From: CAZLBV01 sp964557845
Lineage (GTDB): Bacteria > Acidobacteriota > Aminicenantia > Aminicenantales > Aminicenantaceae
DNA: 18,629 nt
Direction of reading: 5' to 3'
NCBI GenBank assembly: GCA_964557845.1
Contig: CAZLBV010000289.1
Span: 1-18,629 of the forward strand
Shown here: one piece after another, positions 8,099-15,748 of the stretch
Layout: each line of letters opens with the position of its first letter
Numbering within the stretch: the first letter of the stretch is position 1
Notes under the pieces: generated by a model
The model's input: only the letters and a program-made list of their open reading frames with translations
Database searches by the model: none
What the model was told of the DNA's origin: nothing
Made by a program: the position numbers and the translations under genes

Positions 8099-8161
8099 AA
8101 AATCTTCTTTTTTAACCTGAGCTGTTCATAAAGAATGCCTCTATAGTTTTGTTAGCTTCGA

Positions 8162-9280
8162 TCAATTATCTTCCGCAGCTGTTTTAAGCACTTCGAAAAC
8201 TTCCCGGGCCGTTCGCTCCCAATTAAAAAGCGCCGCCCTTTTTAACGCCTTTTTCCCTAATTCTGCGGCTAAATCCGGTTTGTCCAAAACTCTCCATACA
8301 GCCTCATATAGCTCATCATCACTCCGTGGATCAACAAGCAGAGCTGCATCTCCGGCAACTTCAGGAAGCGAAGAGACATTTGAGGTTACGACCGGAACAC
8401 CAAAGGCCATCGCTTCCAAAACCGGAAGTCCGAATCCTTCATATAAGGATGGATAAACAAAGACCGCACAGTTTTTATAGAGCCCTGCCAGTTCTTCATC
8501 GCTAACCTGCCCGGTAAATAAAACTTTATCCTGGCAAGAAGTTTTCTCCGCTGCCTCCTTAACCTCTCTGCTTTTCCAACGAAAAGATCCTGCAATCACA
8601 AGAGAATGGGGAATTTTTTTGTTTTCGACCAAACGTTCAAATACACGGATGAGCTTCGCTATGTTTTTCCGGGGGTGGATTGCTCCGGCATAAAGGATAT
8701 ACGGATCTGCTGTCTTCCATTTTTTTTCGTTTTTTTCGTTCATAAATTTATACTGAGAAAGTTCCGGCGCCAGAGGGATCACATGGACTTTTTTTTCATC
8801 AACCTTTAATATCCGGCAGATATCCTCTTTAGAATTATTGGAAATAGTGATGATCTTTTTAGCTTTTTTTATACCATAACGGAAATAGATCCTTTGATAT
8901 AAAGCATGCCAGTAAATAAATGACTTCGGCATTACAAAGGGAAGCATATCATAAATGGAAACCACTGCCGGGAACTTATCTCTAAAAGAAACCATATTGT
9001 TGGTGAAATGGATAACATCGGGCACAAATCCTGCCGCGGCTTTTGGAACCGCTACATGGGGAAAAATAAACTGATCCCAAACAACCTGAGGCGCCCACCA
9101 GGGCGGTGCAAGAATTTTCTGCTTTACTGGAGTTTCAGTAAGACCTTTCAATGAGGAATTAGCATAAACCTGATATTCATGTTGCGGATAAAGTCTGACC
9201 ATCTCAATGATGGTCTGCACCGCAACCCGTCGTGCACCACCAGCTTTATGCGCCCATCCGACCTCGACCGCTATTCTCAT
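8162..9280 (-). CDS. Family 4 glycosyltransferase (mannosyltransferase-like), 372 aa
   Basis: A GT-B-fold retaining glycosyltransferase. The N-terminal domain has 'GWAHKAGGARRVA' (acceptor-side glycine loop), 'DVIHFTNN' and 'VVSIYDMLPF'. The donor domain begins at 'PYILYAGAIHPRKNI', a strong GT4 signature, and contains 'LFTGQVSDEELAGLYKNC' and the complete E-x7-E motif EGFGLPVLE at about 281-289, followed by 'AFGVPVVTSNVSSLPEV'. The frame opens at 9337, but the conserved N-terminal strand starts at the ATG at 9280. That ATG overlaps the upstream methyltransferase stop (ATGA, 9277-9280) and has GGAG eight bases before it, which decides the start. A mannosyl or similar transfer onto a growing glycan is likely; specificity cannot be read. 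Confidence 0.92.
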   Translation of the reverse strand: MRIAVEVGWAHKAGGARRVAVQTIIEMVRLYPQHEYQVYANSSLKGLTETPVKQKILAPPWWAPQVVWDQFIFPHVAVPKAAAGFVPDVIHFTNNMVSFRDKFPAVVSIYDMLPFVMPKSFIYWHALYQRIYFRYGIKKAKKIITISNNSKEDICRILKVDEKKVHVIPLAPELSQYKFMNEKNEKKWKTADPYILYAGAIHPRKNIAKLIRVFERLVENKKIPHSLVIAGSFRWKSREVKEAAEKTSCQDKVLFTGQVSDEELAGLYKNCAVFVYPSLYEGFGLPVLEAMAFGVPVVTSNVSSLPEVAGDAALLVDPRSDDELYEAVWRVLDKPDLAAELGKKALKRAALFNWERTAREVFEVLKTAAEDN

Positions 9281-10110
9281 TTTTTCTCCGCAATTATTAT
9301 ATCCTGATAGTCTAAATACTCCCGCCGTCCGCTCCAAGATCCGAACCGAATGGGTTCAATAATATCCAGTCTCTGGTTTCTATACAAATTCCTGATATAA
9401 TCCTCAAAATAAGCGACCGCAGCTTCCGGATTCTGAGGATTGATTGTGGAGTATCCGAGCCTTTGATATAAAAAATTCCTTTGACTAAGACCCGCCTTGA
9501 TATTTCTCAAAGAAACTTCATTCAGGATAAAATAGGTAATAAAACAGCTCCCACTTATTTTCAAAACACGCCTAACCTCAGCAAAATAGTTTTCCAGCTC
9601 AGAAGGAAGCATATGAGTAAAAACTGAGGTGAGAAATACAAAATCAAAAACACAATCTTCAAATGGAAAAACGAATTCCGAAGCTTTTTGATATCCTTTA
9701 GGATTGTATTCTTGATTGTTTACATTCACCCAATTAAAATGAAAATTAGGAAACTTGGGCGTTATTTTTTTTTTACACCATTCGATCCCATCCGAAACGA
9801 TATCAAAACCTTCATAACAGCCTTCATTATTTAAATATCCTGTCAACGGAACCGCCATCCGGCCTATGCCACAACCGGCATCCAACACCTTGTCTCCAGG
9901 TTTTAGTCCCCCCAGTTCGATAAAATATTTCAAAAATTTCTCCCCGTCTCTTTTGTAGTCCCCGGCGCCGGTAAAAATTTTTCGCTTGGGAGGAATCAAG
10001 GGATCGTGTTTTCCTTTGAACAAGCTGATTATATCTTGGATGTAATACTGCATATAGCGTAGGCGTTTACGCACAGGCCTAGGAATTATCCGGGCTAGAC
10101 TTTTAATCAC
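9277..10110 (-). CDS. SAM-dependent methyltransferase of a glycan cluster, 277 aa (GTG start)
   Basis: A class I methyltransferase with a basic N-terminal extension. Motif I is VLDAGCGIGRMAV (near 74-86), 'YEGFDIVSDGIEWC' binds the cofactor ribose, and 'FVFLTSVFTHMLP' then 'RRVLKISGSCFITYF' complete the core. Proteins with the 'SVFTHM' segment are common in O-antigen and exopolysaccharide loci, where they methylate sugars; that is the likely role here (inference from family and context). The frame opens with TTG at 10125. I prefer the GTG at 10110, which overlaps the upstream stop as GTGA (10107-10110) and has GGAG nine bases upstream. A run of ten A residues on the coding strand (complement of 9765-9774) encodes three lysines after 'EWC'. 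It is translationally coupled to genes on both sides. Confidence 0.85.
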   Translation of the reverse strand: MIKSLARIIPRPVRKRLRYMQYYIQDIISLFKGKHDPLIPPKRKIFTGAGDYKRDGEKFLKYFIELGGLKPGDKVLDAGCGIGRMAVPLTGYLNNEGCYEGFDIVSDGIEWCKKKITPKFPNFHFNWVNVNNQEYNPKGYQKASEFVFPFEDCVFDFVFLTSVFTHMLPSELENYFAEVRRVLKISGSCFITYFILNEVSLRNIKAGLSQRNFLYQRLGYSTINPQNPEAAVAYFEDYIRNLYRNQRLDIIEPIRFGSWSGRREYLDYQDIIIAEKK

Positions 10111-11123
10111 GGACCAAAACTCCAATCAAAATTCCGGTATATATTGGGATCAATCATTTTTTTCGATTTGCGTTCTGCCCTATTTGAAATAATGGATCCC
10201 AGGTTGATCACTATCCACCAGCGTGCTTTTATCAGAGCGGACATCGTTTTAACAATACCGATACTCTCGATATAATCATGCCGGTGATTACCAGAATCTC
10301 CGCATTTAAATAACCGAATCAGAGGTTTGATCCAATAGAATAATTCGGCTGGAATCCACCATATTAAGGGAAAATCCAACAAAACATTCAACAGCCGGTT
10401 TTTTTCTACTAAAAAGCGGTTGAAATAGGAATAGCTGCCGGCAGTACGGGAGCATTTATGATAGACGACCGCGTTCTGGACTGAAACTCCCTTGAAGCCT
10501 TTGGCATTAAGACGCATTCCCAGATCCAGATCCTCAAAATAGGCAAAGTAGAGCTCATCAAAATATTGATCTTTTTTTATTCTAACCTCTTTCAGGCACT
10601 GACGGGAATAGATCGATCCTGCTCCGCAGGCGCTAAATATTGGGATAATGGATCGGTCCCGGGAATATTTTTGCAGATGCCTGGTCGCGCGGCCTGTACC
10701 GTCAGGCATAAGCACATCCCCGTCTGAATAAATAATATCTTTCTCCGGATAAAACATGATACGGGAAGATCCGAAATCCGCATTAGCCTCAGATATACCA
10801 TTAATAAGTTGGGTCAACCAATCTGGCTCAACCAAACAATCATTATTCAAGTTGACGATATAATCAAAATCATTCTTTAAAGCCCAGTTGATACCATCAT
10901 TATTTCCTCCAGCAAATCCCCGGTTGGACTTATTTTGTATGAGATGGACTTCTTGGAATCGCTGCTTCAGCCTTTGGCCTTCCTCATTATCCGAATCATT
11001 ATCGACCAAAATGACTTTGTAGTTGCGGTAATCTGTCTTTCTGAGAGAATCAAAACATTCGACCGTATCTTCATATCCGTTCCAGTTTAATACAATAATA
11101 GCTGTCTTTGGTTCATTATTCAT
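10107..11123 (-). CDS. Family 2 glycosyltransferase, rhamnosyltransferase (WbbL)-like, 338 aa
   Basis: Same GT2 branch as the gene at 7163-8098 and clearly its paralogue: 'LNWNGYEDTVECFDSLRKT' at the N-terminus, 'LVDNDSDNEEG', 'LIQNKSNRGFAGGNNDG' around 61-77 and 'NLNNDCLVEP' at 91-100 (DxD-equivalent site). The ED/DLD segment is 'FAYFEDLDLGMRL'. A hydrophobic patch near 'LIWWIPAELFYWI' may sit at the membrane, and the tail is basic and about 30 residues longer than in its paralogue. The ATG at 11123 overlaps the stop of the upstream GT2 as ATGA (11120-11123), with only a weak purine-rich stretch as ribosome site, so coupling is likely. Sugar specificity is unknown; rhamnose-type transfer is the family default. 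Confidence 0.9.
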   Translation of the reverse strand: MNNEPKTAIIVLNWNGYEDTVECFDSLRKTDYRNYKVILVDNDSDNEEGQRLKQRFQEVHLIQNKSNRGFAGGNNDGINWALKNDFDYIVNLNNDCLVEPDWLTQLINGISEANADFGSSRIMFYPEKDIIYSDGDVLMPDGTGRATRHLQKYSRDRSIIPIFSACGAGSIYSRQCLKEVRIKKDQYFDELYFAYFEDLDLGMRLNAKGFKGVSVQNAVVYHKCSRTAGSYSYFNRFLVEKNRLLNVLLDFPLIWWIPAELFYWIKPLIRLFKCGDSGNHRHDYIESIGIVKTMSALIKARWWIVINLGSIISNRAERKSKKMIDPNIYRNFDWSFGP

Positions 11124-12046
11124 CTTTTTTCACACTGTCTATTATAAGCAAGTTCGAAAAAATTCCGGTATGCCGTGGACCCAAAAAGGGATAAAATCAA
11201 AAACATTGAAATTTTTATTGATAAAGGAGCCATCTTAACAGCCTTCAGTAAATTTTTCCGCCCTGCTCTTATATCTTTGTAGGAACACAACAAATGACCT
11301 AGATAAACAAACTGCTTACTATAGATCTTTTTATGAACAGAAAAATCACTCTGGTGTTTCTGCAGAATATGCCTAAGAGCATTGATCTGCTTATATGGAT
11401 TTATACTTATGCTGTCCTCTGAATAATAGGCGGCTGCATGGACTTCATCTAAATAGTAAAATTCAAAATCCTGGGATAGCCTAATCCATAACTCCCAATC
11501 CTGATAGCAGGGGAGATGCTCATCAAACATTCCTAGGATGTGAAAACATTTCCGGCGTACCACAGCAGCAGACAAATCAACAAAATTCTTTCGGAGAAGC
11601 GCGACGTGTATATCCCCGCTTTTTAATTTATCTCCAAAATCAGGAACATATTCCCTTTTATTTCTGCTTATTCTCAAAATCCCTGAATAAAGAACTCCCA
11701 CCCTATCAGGAAGCTGGATGAACATTTCCATTTGTTTTTTTAATTTGCCTTCCATCCAGACATTGTCACTGTCCTGAAAGGCGATGTATTTTCCCTTGGA
11801 GAATGATATCCCCACATTGCGGGCAGCGGCCGCCCCCATGTTTTTATCCAGTCGGATGTATTTTATCCGGGGATCATTGAAACTGTGAATTATCTTTTGA
11901 GTGTCATCTTCTGAGGCATCATCAATAACTATGACTTCGAATCCTTCAAAATCTTGTTCCAGCACACTTTTCACTGCTCTAGGCAAAGTATGCGATCGGT
12001 TAAATGTTGGAATAATTACACTTACTACCGGCTGGTTTAGATTCAT
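11120..12046 (-). CDS. Family 2 glycosyltransferase (GT-A), 308 aa
   Basis: A classical GT2 enzyme. 'VVSVIIPTFNRSHTLPRAV' at 7-25 forms the first strand and helix, 'VIVIDDASEDDT' at 38-49 binds the nucleotide, and 'AAAARNVGI' then 'YIAFQDSDNVW' give the DxD motif DSD at 92-94. The acceptor side includes 'CYQDWELWIRLSQ', whose acidic residues fit the catalytic base. The C-terminus has one moderately hydrophobic segment near 275-290. It differs from the WbbL-like pair, so it should add a different sugar or linkage. The ATG at 12046 has GGGAAAAA upstream. It lies 14 bases after the polyprenyl-type transferase and overlaps the next gene downstream by four bases. Confidence 0.9.
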   Translation of the reverse strand: MNLNQPVVSVIIPTFNRSHTLPRAVKSVLEQDFEGFEVIVIDDASEDDTQKIIHSFNDPRIKYIRLDKNMGAAAARNVGISFSKGKYIAFQDSDNVWMEGKLKKQMEMFIQLPDRVGVLYSGILRISRNKREYVPDFGDKLKSGDIHVALLRKNFVDLSAAVVRRKCFHILGMFDEHLPCYQDWELWIRLSQDFEFYYLDEVHAAAYYSEDSISINPYKQINALRHILQKHQSDFSVHKKIYSKQFVYLGHLLCSYKDIRAGRKNLLKAVKMAPLSIKISMFLILSLFGSTAYRNFFELAYNRQCEKR

Positions 12047-12060
12047 TTTTTCCCATGGTT

Positions 12061-13044
12061 TTAATTGTCCAGAGTTTCTTGAGTCTCTTCAATCTCACCT
12101 TTATCATATTTTTGCTGGCGTGAATAGAGCAAAAGTTTTTCAATTAGTTTACGGTTTGATGAGATCAAGTCAGCCAGAATACCCAACACAAAGAAAATAA
12201 AAGAAAGAATGATCAACACGGCTGCCAAGATCAAGGACTGGACATGTCCACCCGCACTGGGGGGATCGTAAATAAAAAAATACAGAAACCTAAGACCAAG
12301 AAACAGACCCGGCAAAAGAAAAACCAATCCAATAAAGGAAAAAACTTTCAGGGCTTTATACATTGAATAGGAACGGATGATGGTTCTGATCTGGTTTATA
12401 ATGAAATGAACAATACCTTTATGAAGGCGGGATTTTCTTTTCGTAACATTGGTTTCAACCGGAACAGTAACAATTTTGAACCGGCTGGTTCCAAGCTGAA
12501 TAAGGTTTTCAACTGTGTAAGAAAAATCCGTTATGATGTTTATATGCATAGCTGCTTCACGTGAAAAAGCCCTAAATCCGCAAACCACGTCTTCCACTTT
12601 TGTGTTGGATAATTTACGAACAAAAGCGCTTCCGATCTTCTCCAATATTTTCTTAAAAAAGGAAAAATGAGCTATTTTATAAATCTGACGATCCCCTACA
12701 ACCACATCTGCCTCTCCACCCAGAATCGGCTTGACCAATTTGGGGATATCCTGGCCGCAGTATTGATTATCGGCATCAGTATTTACAATTATATCTGCTC
12801 CCAATTCGATACATTTTTCAATCCCGGCAAAAAATGCACGTGCCAGACCGTTATTTGTTTTCAGGCTGAGAACATGGTGAACACCATTTTCGCGGGCAAC
12901 AGCGGCGGTACGGTCCAGGCTTCCATCATCGACAACCAACACCTCGATCTTATCAATACCATCAATGGATCGAGGCAAGTCGTTTAGGGTAGCAGGAAGC
13001 GCATCCTCTTCATTAAAGCAAGGAATCTGAATCATTAGTTTCAT
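12061..13044 (-). CDS. DPM1/GtrB-type polyprenyl-phosphate glycosyltransferase with two C-terminal helices, 327 aa
   Basis: The GT2 domain (1-220) resembles dolichyl/undecaprenyl-phosphate hexosyltransferases: 'IQIPCFNEEDALPATL' at 5-20, 'VLVVDDGSLDRT' at 35-46, and 'IIVNTDADNQY' with DAD at 90-92. 'VCGFRAFSREAA' and a basic interface stretch (about 205-225) follow. Two long hydrophobic helices at about 232-262 and 268-295 anchor it, and the tail is charged. Enzymes of this type charge a polyprenyl phosphate with a sugar for later transfer outside the membrane. It is the first gene of the minus-strand block, 146 bases from the divergent cyclase gene and behind a plausible promoter. The ATG at 13044 has only a weak GGAT-like site. 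Confidence 0.88.
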   Translation of the reverse strand: MKLMIQIPCFNEEDALPATLNDLPRSIDGIDKIEVLVVDDGSLDRTAAVARENGVHHVLSLKTNNGLARAFFAGIEKCIELGADIIVNTDADNQYCGQDIPKLVKPILGGEADVVVGDRQIYKIAHFSFFKKILEKIGSAFVRKLSNTKVEDVVCGFRAFSREAAMHINIITDFSYTVENLIQLGTSRFKIVTVPVETNVTKRKSRLHKGIVHFIINQIRTIIRSYSMYKALKVFSFIGLVFLLPGLFLGLRFLYFFIYDPPSAGGHVQSLILAAVLIILSFIFFVLGILADLISSNRKLIEKLLLYSRQQKYDKGEIEETQETLDN

Positions 13045-13092
13045 ATCATATCCATTCTCATAAGTGGATGATCATGCTTTATGCGTGCTCAC

Positions 13093-13120
13093 ATTTTATC
13101 AAAATCATTCCATTGTGCAA
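13093..13120 (-). promoter_or_regulatory. Putative sigma-70 promoter for the glycosyltransferase block
   Basis: On the minus strand TTGCAC (13120-13115) is followed after 16 bases by TAAAAT (13098-13093), a 5 of 6 match to TATAAT. A TG one base before it makes an extended -10. Transcription would start near 13086, about 42 bases before the ATG at 13044. The -35 box is poor; the extended -10 is what supports the call. Confidence 0.45.
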
Positions 13121-13151
13121 ACTTAATCTCATAATAAAAAAACACATGGCT

Positions 13152-13181
13152 TTGACATCAGGCCTCAGCTTGTGATAAATC
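13152..13181 (+). promoter_or_regulatory. Possible sigma-70 promoter for the diguanylate cyclase gene
   Basis: A perfect TTGACA (13152-13157) is followed after 16 bases by GATAAA (13174-13179), preceded by TGT as an extended -10. The start point would fall within a few bases of the ATG at 13191, leaving almost no leader. Either the message is leaderless, or the true start codon or promoter differs. Confidence 0.35.
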
Positions 13182-13190
13182 TACTGCGGG

Positions 13191-14465
13191 ATGGGATTTT
13201 TACCAAAGAATTTGATAATAAAGATAGAAGAGTTTTCCGCAGCTAAGATTTTTTCTTCTCTGGGAAAGGCATTGTTTTCCCTATTTATTCCCGGCAGCCT
13301 TATTGTCTTGGCCTCAGTACTTTTGGCCGAGGGAAACCTGATCGAGGCGATCCCCGTCTTTATCCCGCTCTATTCACTGCTGGTACTATCCTTTGGATTA
13401 ATTCTAGGCATTAAAATAAAAAGCAGCCTGTTGATTCATACTCTTTTATTCTTAACTTTTGCCGAACTTGCAATATATTATGTATTAAACAATGGACTCT
13501 CACTCTCGAGCAAGGAAGAGGGTGTGATCCATGCTGTTGCTTTTTTAATTCCTTTAAACCTGGTGTACCTATCACTGTCAAAAGAACGGGGATTCATTAA
13601 CAAGGAAGGCCGTAGAAGAGTGTCGCAATTGCTGATCCAAGCATTGGCAGTCTATGTTATCAGCAATTATCCTCAAATCGGATTATCAGTTTATCTTAAA
13701 CATTCCTTTTTTGATTGGGATTGGACCAATATTTTTCATATTCCTCAACCAGCATTAATTGGATTCATTTTGGGAGGAATTTTCCTTTTGCTACGATCTC
13801 TTTTCACCAGGAGTTCAATTGATATCGGATTTTTTTGGGGGTTGGTATCCTCATTCATAGGAATAGGATTTTATTATAACAAGACAATGTCCTCTTTTTT
13901 CTTAACCACAACCGGGCTTATTCTGGTGATATCCATTTCCGAATCTTCTTTTGGCCGCGCCTATCAAGATGAACTTACCGGTCTGCCTGCCAGGAGGGCA
14001 TTCAATGAAGCTATCTCTAAGCTGGGCGGAGAGTACACGATTGCAATGGTGGATATTGATCATTTTAAACGTTTTAATGACCGGTACGGGCATCAGACCG
14101 GAGATCAGGTATTAAGAATGATAGCTTCTCATCTGCGAAATATTTCAGCAGGGGGGAGAGCTTTCCGTTATGGAGGAGAAGAATTCGCCATTATCTTTTC
14201 AGGAACATCACTTCGCGAAACCCGGCCCCATTTAGAAAATTTGCGTAAAGAAATACAAAACACAGGTTTTATGCTGAGGAGGGGAGAAAGAAGAACAATA
14301 AATGGCAAAAAGATAAAACCCACATCCCGAAAAATAACCCTTACAATAAGTATTGGATATGCGGAACGCAAAGAACAGACCACTTCCCCCAAGCAGGTTG
14401 TAAAAGAAGCGGATGATGCTCTCTACCGGGCAAAAAAGAAAGGCCGAAATATAGTCAGCACATAA
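13191..14465 (+). CDS. Membrane diguanylate cyclase with eight predicted helices and GGEEF active site, 424 aa
   Basis: This enzyme makes cyclic di-GMP from two GTP. The N-terminal ~250 residues hold about eight hydrophobic segments separated by short loops, a membrane sensor domain I do not recognise. The GGDEF domain starts near 258 with 'YQDELTGLPARRAF'. It has the Mg/GTP-binding 'AMVDIDHFKRFND', the active site RYGGEEF (GGEEF at 328-332), 'ISIGYA' and the closing 'EADDALYRAKKKGRN'. The product-inhibition I-site (RxxD just before the active site) is missing: residues 319-322 read SAGG. The enzyme should therefore be active but not inhibited there. The ATG at 13191 is the first start after an in-frame stop at 13176, but it has no clear ribosome site. 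It diverges from the glycosyltransferase block, so c-di-GMP control of that block is plausible but unproven. Confidence 0.92.
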   Translation: MGFLPKNLIIKIEEFSAAKIFSSLGKALFSLFIPGSLIVLASVLLAEGNLIEAIPVFIPLYSLLVLSFGLILGIKIKSSLLIHTLLFLTFAELAIYYVLNNGLSLSSKEEGVIHAVAFLIPLNLVYLSLSKERGFINKEGRRRVSQLLIQALAVYVISNYPQIGLSVYLKHSFFDWDWTNIFHIPQPALIGFILGGIFLLLRSLFTRSSIDIGFFWGLVSSFIGIGFYYNKTMSSFFLTTTGLILVISISESSFGRAYQDELTGLPARRAFNEAISKLGGEYTIAMVDIDHFKRFNDRYGHQTGDQVLRMIASHLRNISAGGRAFRYGGEEFAIIFSGTSLRETRPHLENLRKEIQNTGFMLRRGERRTINGKKIKPTSRKITLTISIGYAERKEQTTSPKQVVKEADDALYRAKKKGRNIVST

Positions 14466-14478
14466 GAAGGTTGGCAAG

Positions 14479-14514
14479 TTCCGTTAAGCAGGAAATTTTC
14501 CTATGTAAACGGAA
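14479..14514. repeat. Two-stage inverted repeat downstream of the diguanylate cyclase gene
   Basis: Outer arms TTCCGTT (14479-14485) and AACGGAA (14508-14514) enclose an inner AGGAA/TTCCT pair. It could be a weak transcript-end hairpin for the cyclase gene, but no T-run follows. Its distance, about 130-165 bases upstream of the predicted sigma-54 start, would also suit an activator-binding site. Confidence 0.4.
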
Positions 14515-14618
14515 TAAAATAGATCAAATTTCTGTATAAAATAATAAAACTTCAGAATTAACGCCCAAATTTCAAGAAAAGAATGTTATTTATCTTCCAA
14601 TCTTTCCTAAAAATCCTT

Positions 14619-14634
14619 TGGCATAATTTTTGCT
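14619..14634 (+). promoter_or_regulatory. Putative sigma-54 (-24/-12) promoter upstream of gap
   Basis: TGGCA at 14619-14623 and TTGCT at 14630-14634 match the -24 and -12 elements of RpoN promoters. Exactly ten bases lie between the invariant GG (14620-14621) and GC (14632-14633). Transcription would begin near 14645, leaving a leader of about 108 bases before the gap ATG. The rest of the 287-base gap (14466-14752) is AT-rich and holds the inverted repeat at 14479-14514 and a direct repeat ATAAAATA (14514-14521 and 14536-14543). I see no RNA gene there. Confidence 0.5.
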
Positions 14635-14752
14635 GTATCTTATCAAGAGAGAATCATTTGTTAACTGCCGCGAAATGTATAATGCCTGAACTAAAAATAC
14701 TTTTAAAGCAAGCTGATGCTATTCTCAATTCACGCCATTAAGGAGGAAATTC

Positions 14753-15748
14753 ATGTCAAATGTTGCCATTAACGGATTAGGAAGGATCGGAAGGGCGGCT
14801 TTAAAGATCATATTGGATACTCCAGGGCTGGATCTCCTTGCGATCAATGATCTGGTCCCTGTAGATAACCTTGCATATCTTTTAAAATACGACTCTGCTT
14901 ACGGCCGATATGATAAAAATGTGAATGAAAATGGAAAAGACCTGATCATCGACGGAAAAAGTTATAAGGTTTTACATGAAAAAGATCCGGCAGATCTTCC
15001 TTGGAAAGATATGGATATAGATCTTGTTTTTGAATGTACCGGGGTTTTTACAAAACGGGAAGATATGATTAAACATATCCAGGCCGGAGCAAAACAAGTT
15101 GTTCTTTCCGCACCATCAAAAAGCAAAGACGTTCCCACAGTGGTGCACGGAGTAAATATCCCGGAGGAAGCGTCTCCGGAGCTTATTTCATGTGCAAGCT
15201 GCACGACCAATTGCATAACCCCAGTAGTCGAAGTAATGGGAAGAAGGATCGGCATTCAAAAAGCGATCATGACTACTATCCATGCCTATACCTCTTCCCA
15301 GGGAATTGTGGATTCTCCCAGCAAAAAATTCAGAAGAGGACGAGCAGGTGCAACAAATTTTGTTCCCACATCAACCGGAGCAGCTGTGGCCACTACCAAA
15401 GCACTGCCCCAATACAAAGGCAAATTTGATGGTGTGGCGGTGAGGGCTCCTATTCTAGTGGGATCGATAGCTGATCTGGTCTTTCTTACCTTAAAACAAA
15501 CCTCTACAGACGAAATAAATGATATTTTCCGGGAAGAATCCAAAAGTGTTAGATATGATGGAATCTTAGGTGTAACAGAAGATCCATTAGTTTCTTCTGA
15601 CATAATAATGGATCCCCGTGCCTCTATAGTAGATCTGTCAATGACCCAGGTAGTCGATGGGGATATGGTCAAAGTGATGAGCTGGTATGACAATGAATGG
15701 GGTTATGCCAACCAAATGGTCAAAGAAGCAGTAAGAATATTACAATAA
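14753..15748 (+). CDS. gap: Glyceraldehyde-3-phosphate dehydrogenase, type I, 331 aa
   Basis: It oxidises glyceraldehyde 3-phosphate to 1,3-bisphosphoglycerate with NAD(P), in glycolysis or in reverse. The Rossmann motif INGLGRIGR is at 6-14, the adenine-ribose acidic residue is Asp33 in 'AINDL', and the catalytic site is SCASCTTNC with Cys150. The base His lies in 'MTTIHAYTSSQ' and the phosphate sites are in 'FVPTSTGAA'; 'WYDNEWGYANQM' closes the protein. Length is normal. The segment after the catalytic His ('SPSKKFRRGRAGA') lacks the WRGGRAA form of common bacterial GapA and looks closer to other type I branches. The start is firm, with AAGGAGG seven bases before the ATG. The stop overlaps the next gene by one base (TAATG), and a sigma-54-like promoter precedes it. 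Confidence 0.95.
   Translation: MSNVAINGLGRIGRAALKIILDTPGLDLLAINDLVPVDNLAYLLKYDSAYGRYDKNVNENGKDLIIDGKSYKVLHEKDPADLPWKDMDIDLVFECTGVFTKREDMIKHIQAGAKQVVLSAPSKSKDVPTVVHGVNIPEEASPELISCASCTTNCITPVVEVMGRRIGIQKAIMTTIHAYTSSQGIVDSPSKKFRRGRAGATNFVPTSTGAAVATTKALPQYKGKFDGVAVRAPILVGSIADLVFLTLKQTSTDEINDIFREESKSVRYDGILGVTEDPLVSSDIIMDPRASIVDLSMTQVVDGDMVKVMSWYDNEWGYANQMVKEAVRILQ

Noticed and set aside
14479..14514. An intrinsic terminator for the diguanylate cyclase gene.
   Set aside because: The stem is real but interrupted, and the downstream sequence is A-rich without a T-run on the plus strand, so I list it only as an inverted repeat.
14583..14741. A 52-codon plus-strand frame just before gap, with an internal 19-codon frame (14682-14741) ending at the gap ribosome site, as for a leader peptide.
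   Set aside because: No convincing ribosome site, odd residue make-up (Cys/Trp/His rich), and it runs through the predicted sigma-54 promoter. A short leader from 14682 cannot be excluded but has no support.
15286..15693. A 135-codon minus-strand frame opposite gap.
   Set aside because: It is a shadow of the highly conserved gap coding sequence with no family features.
15697..15747. An upstream extension of the phosphoribosyltransferase frame into gap.
   Set aside because: Those 17 residues are the out-of-frame gap C-terminus; the family N-terminus starts at the ATG at 15748.
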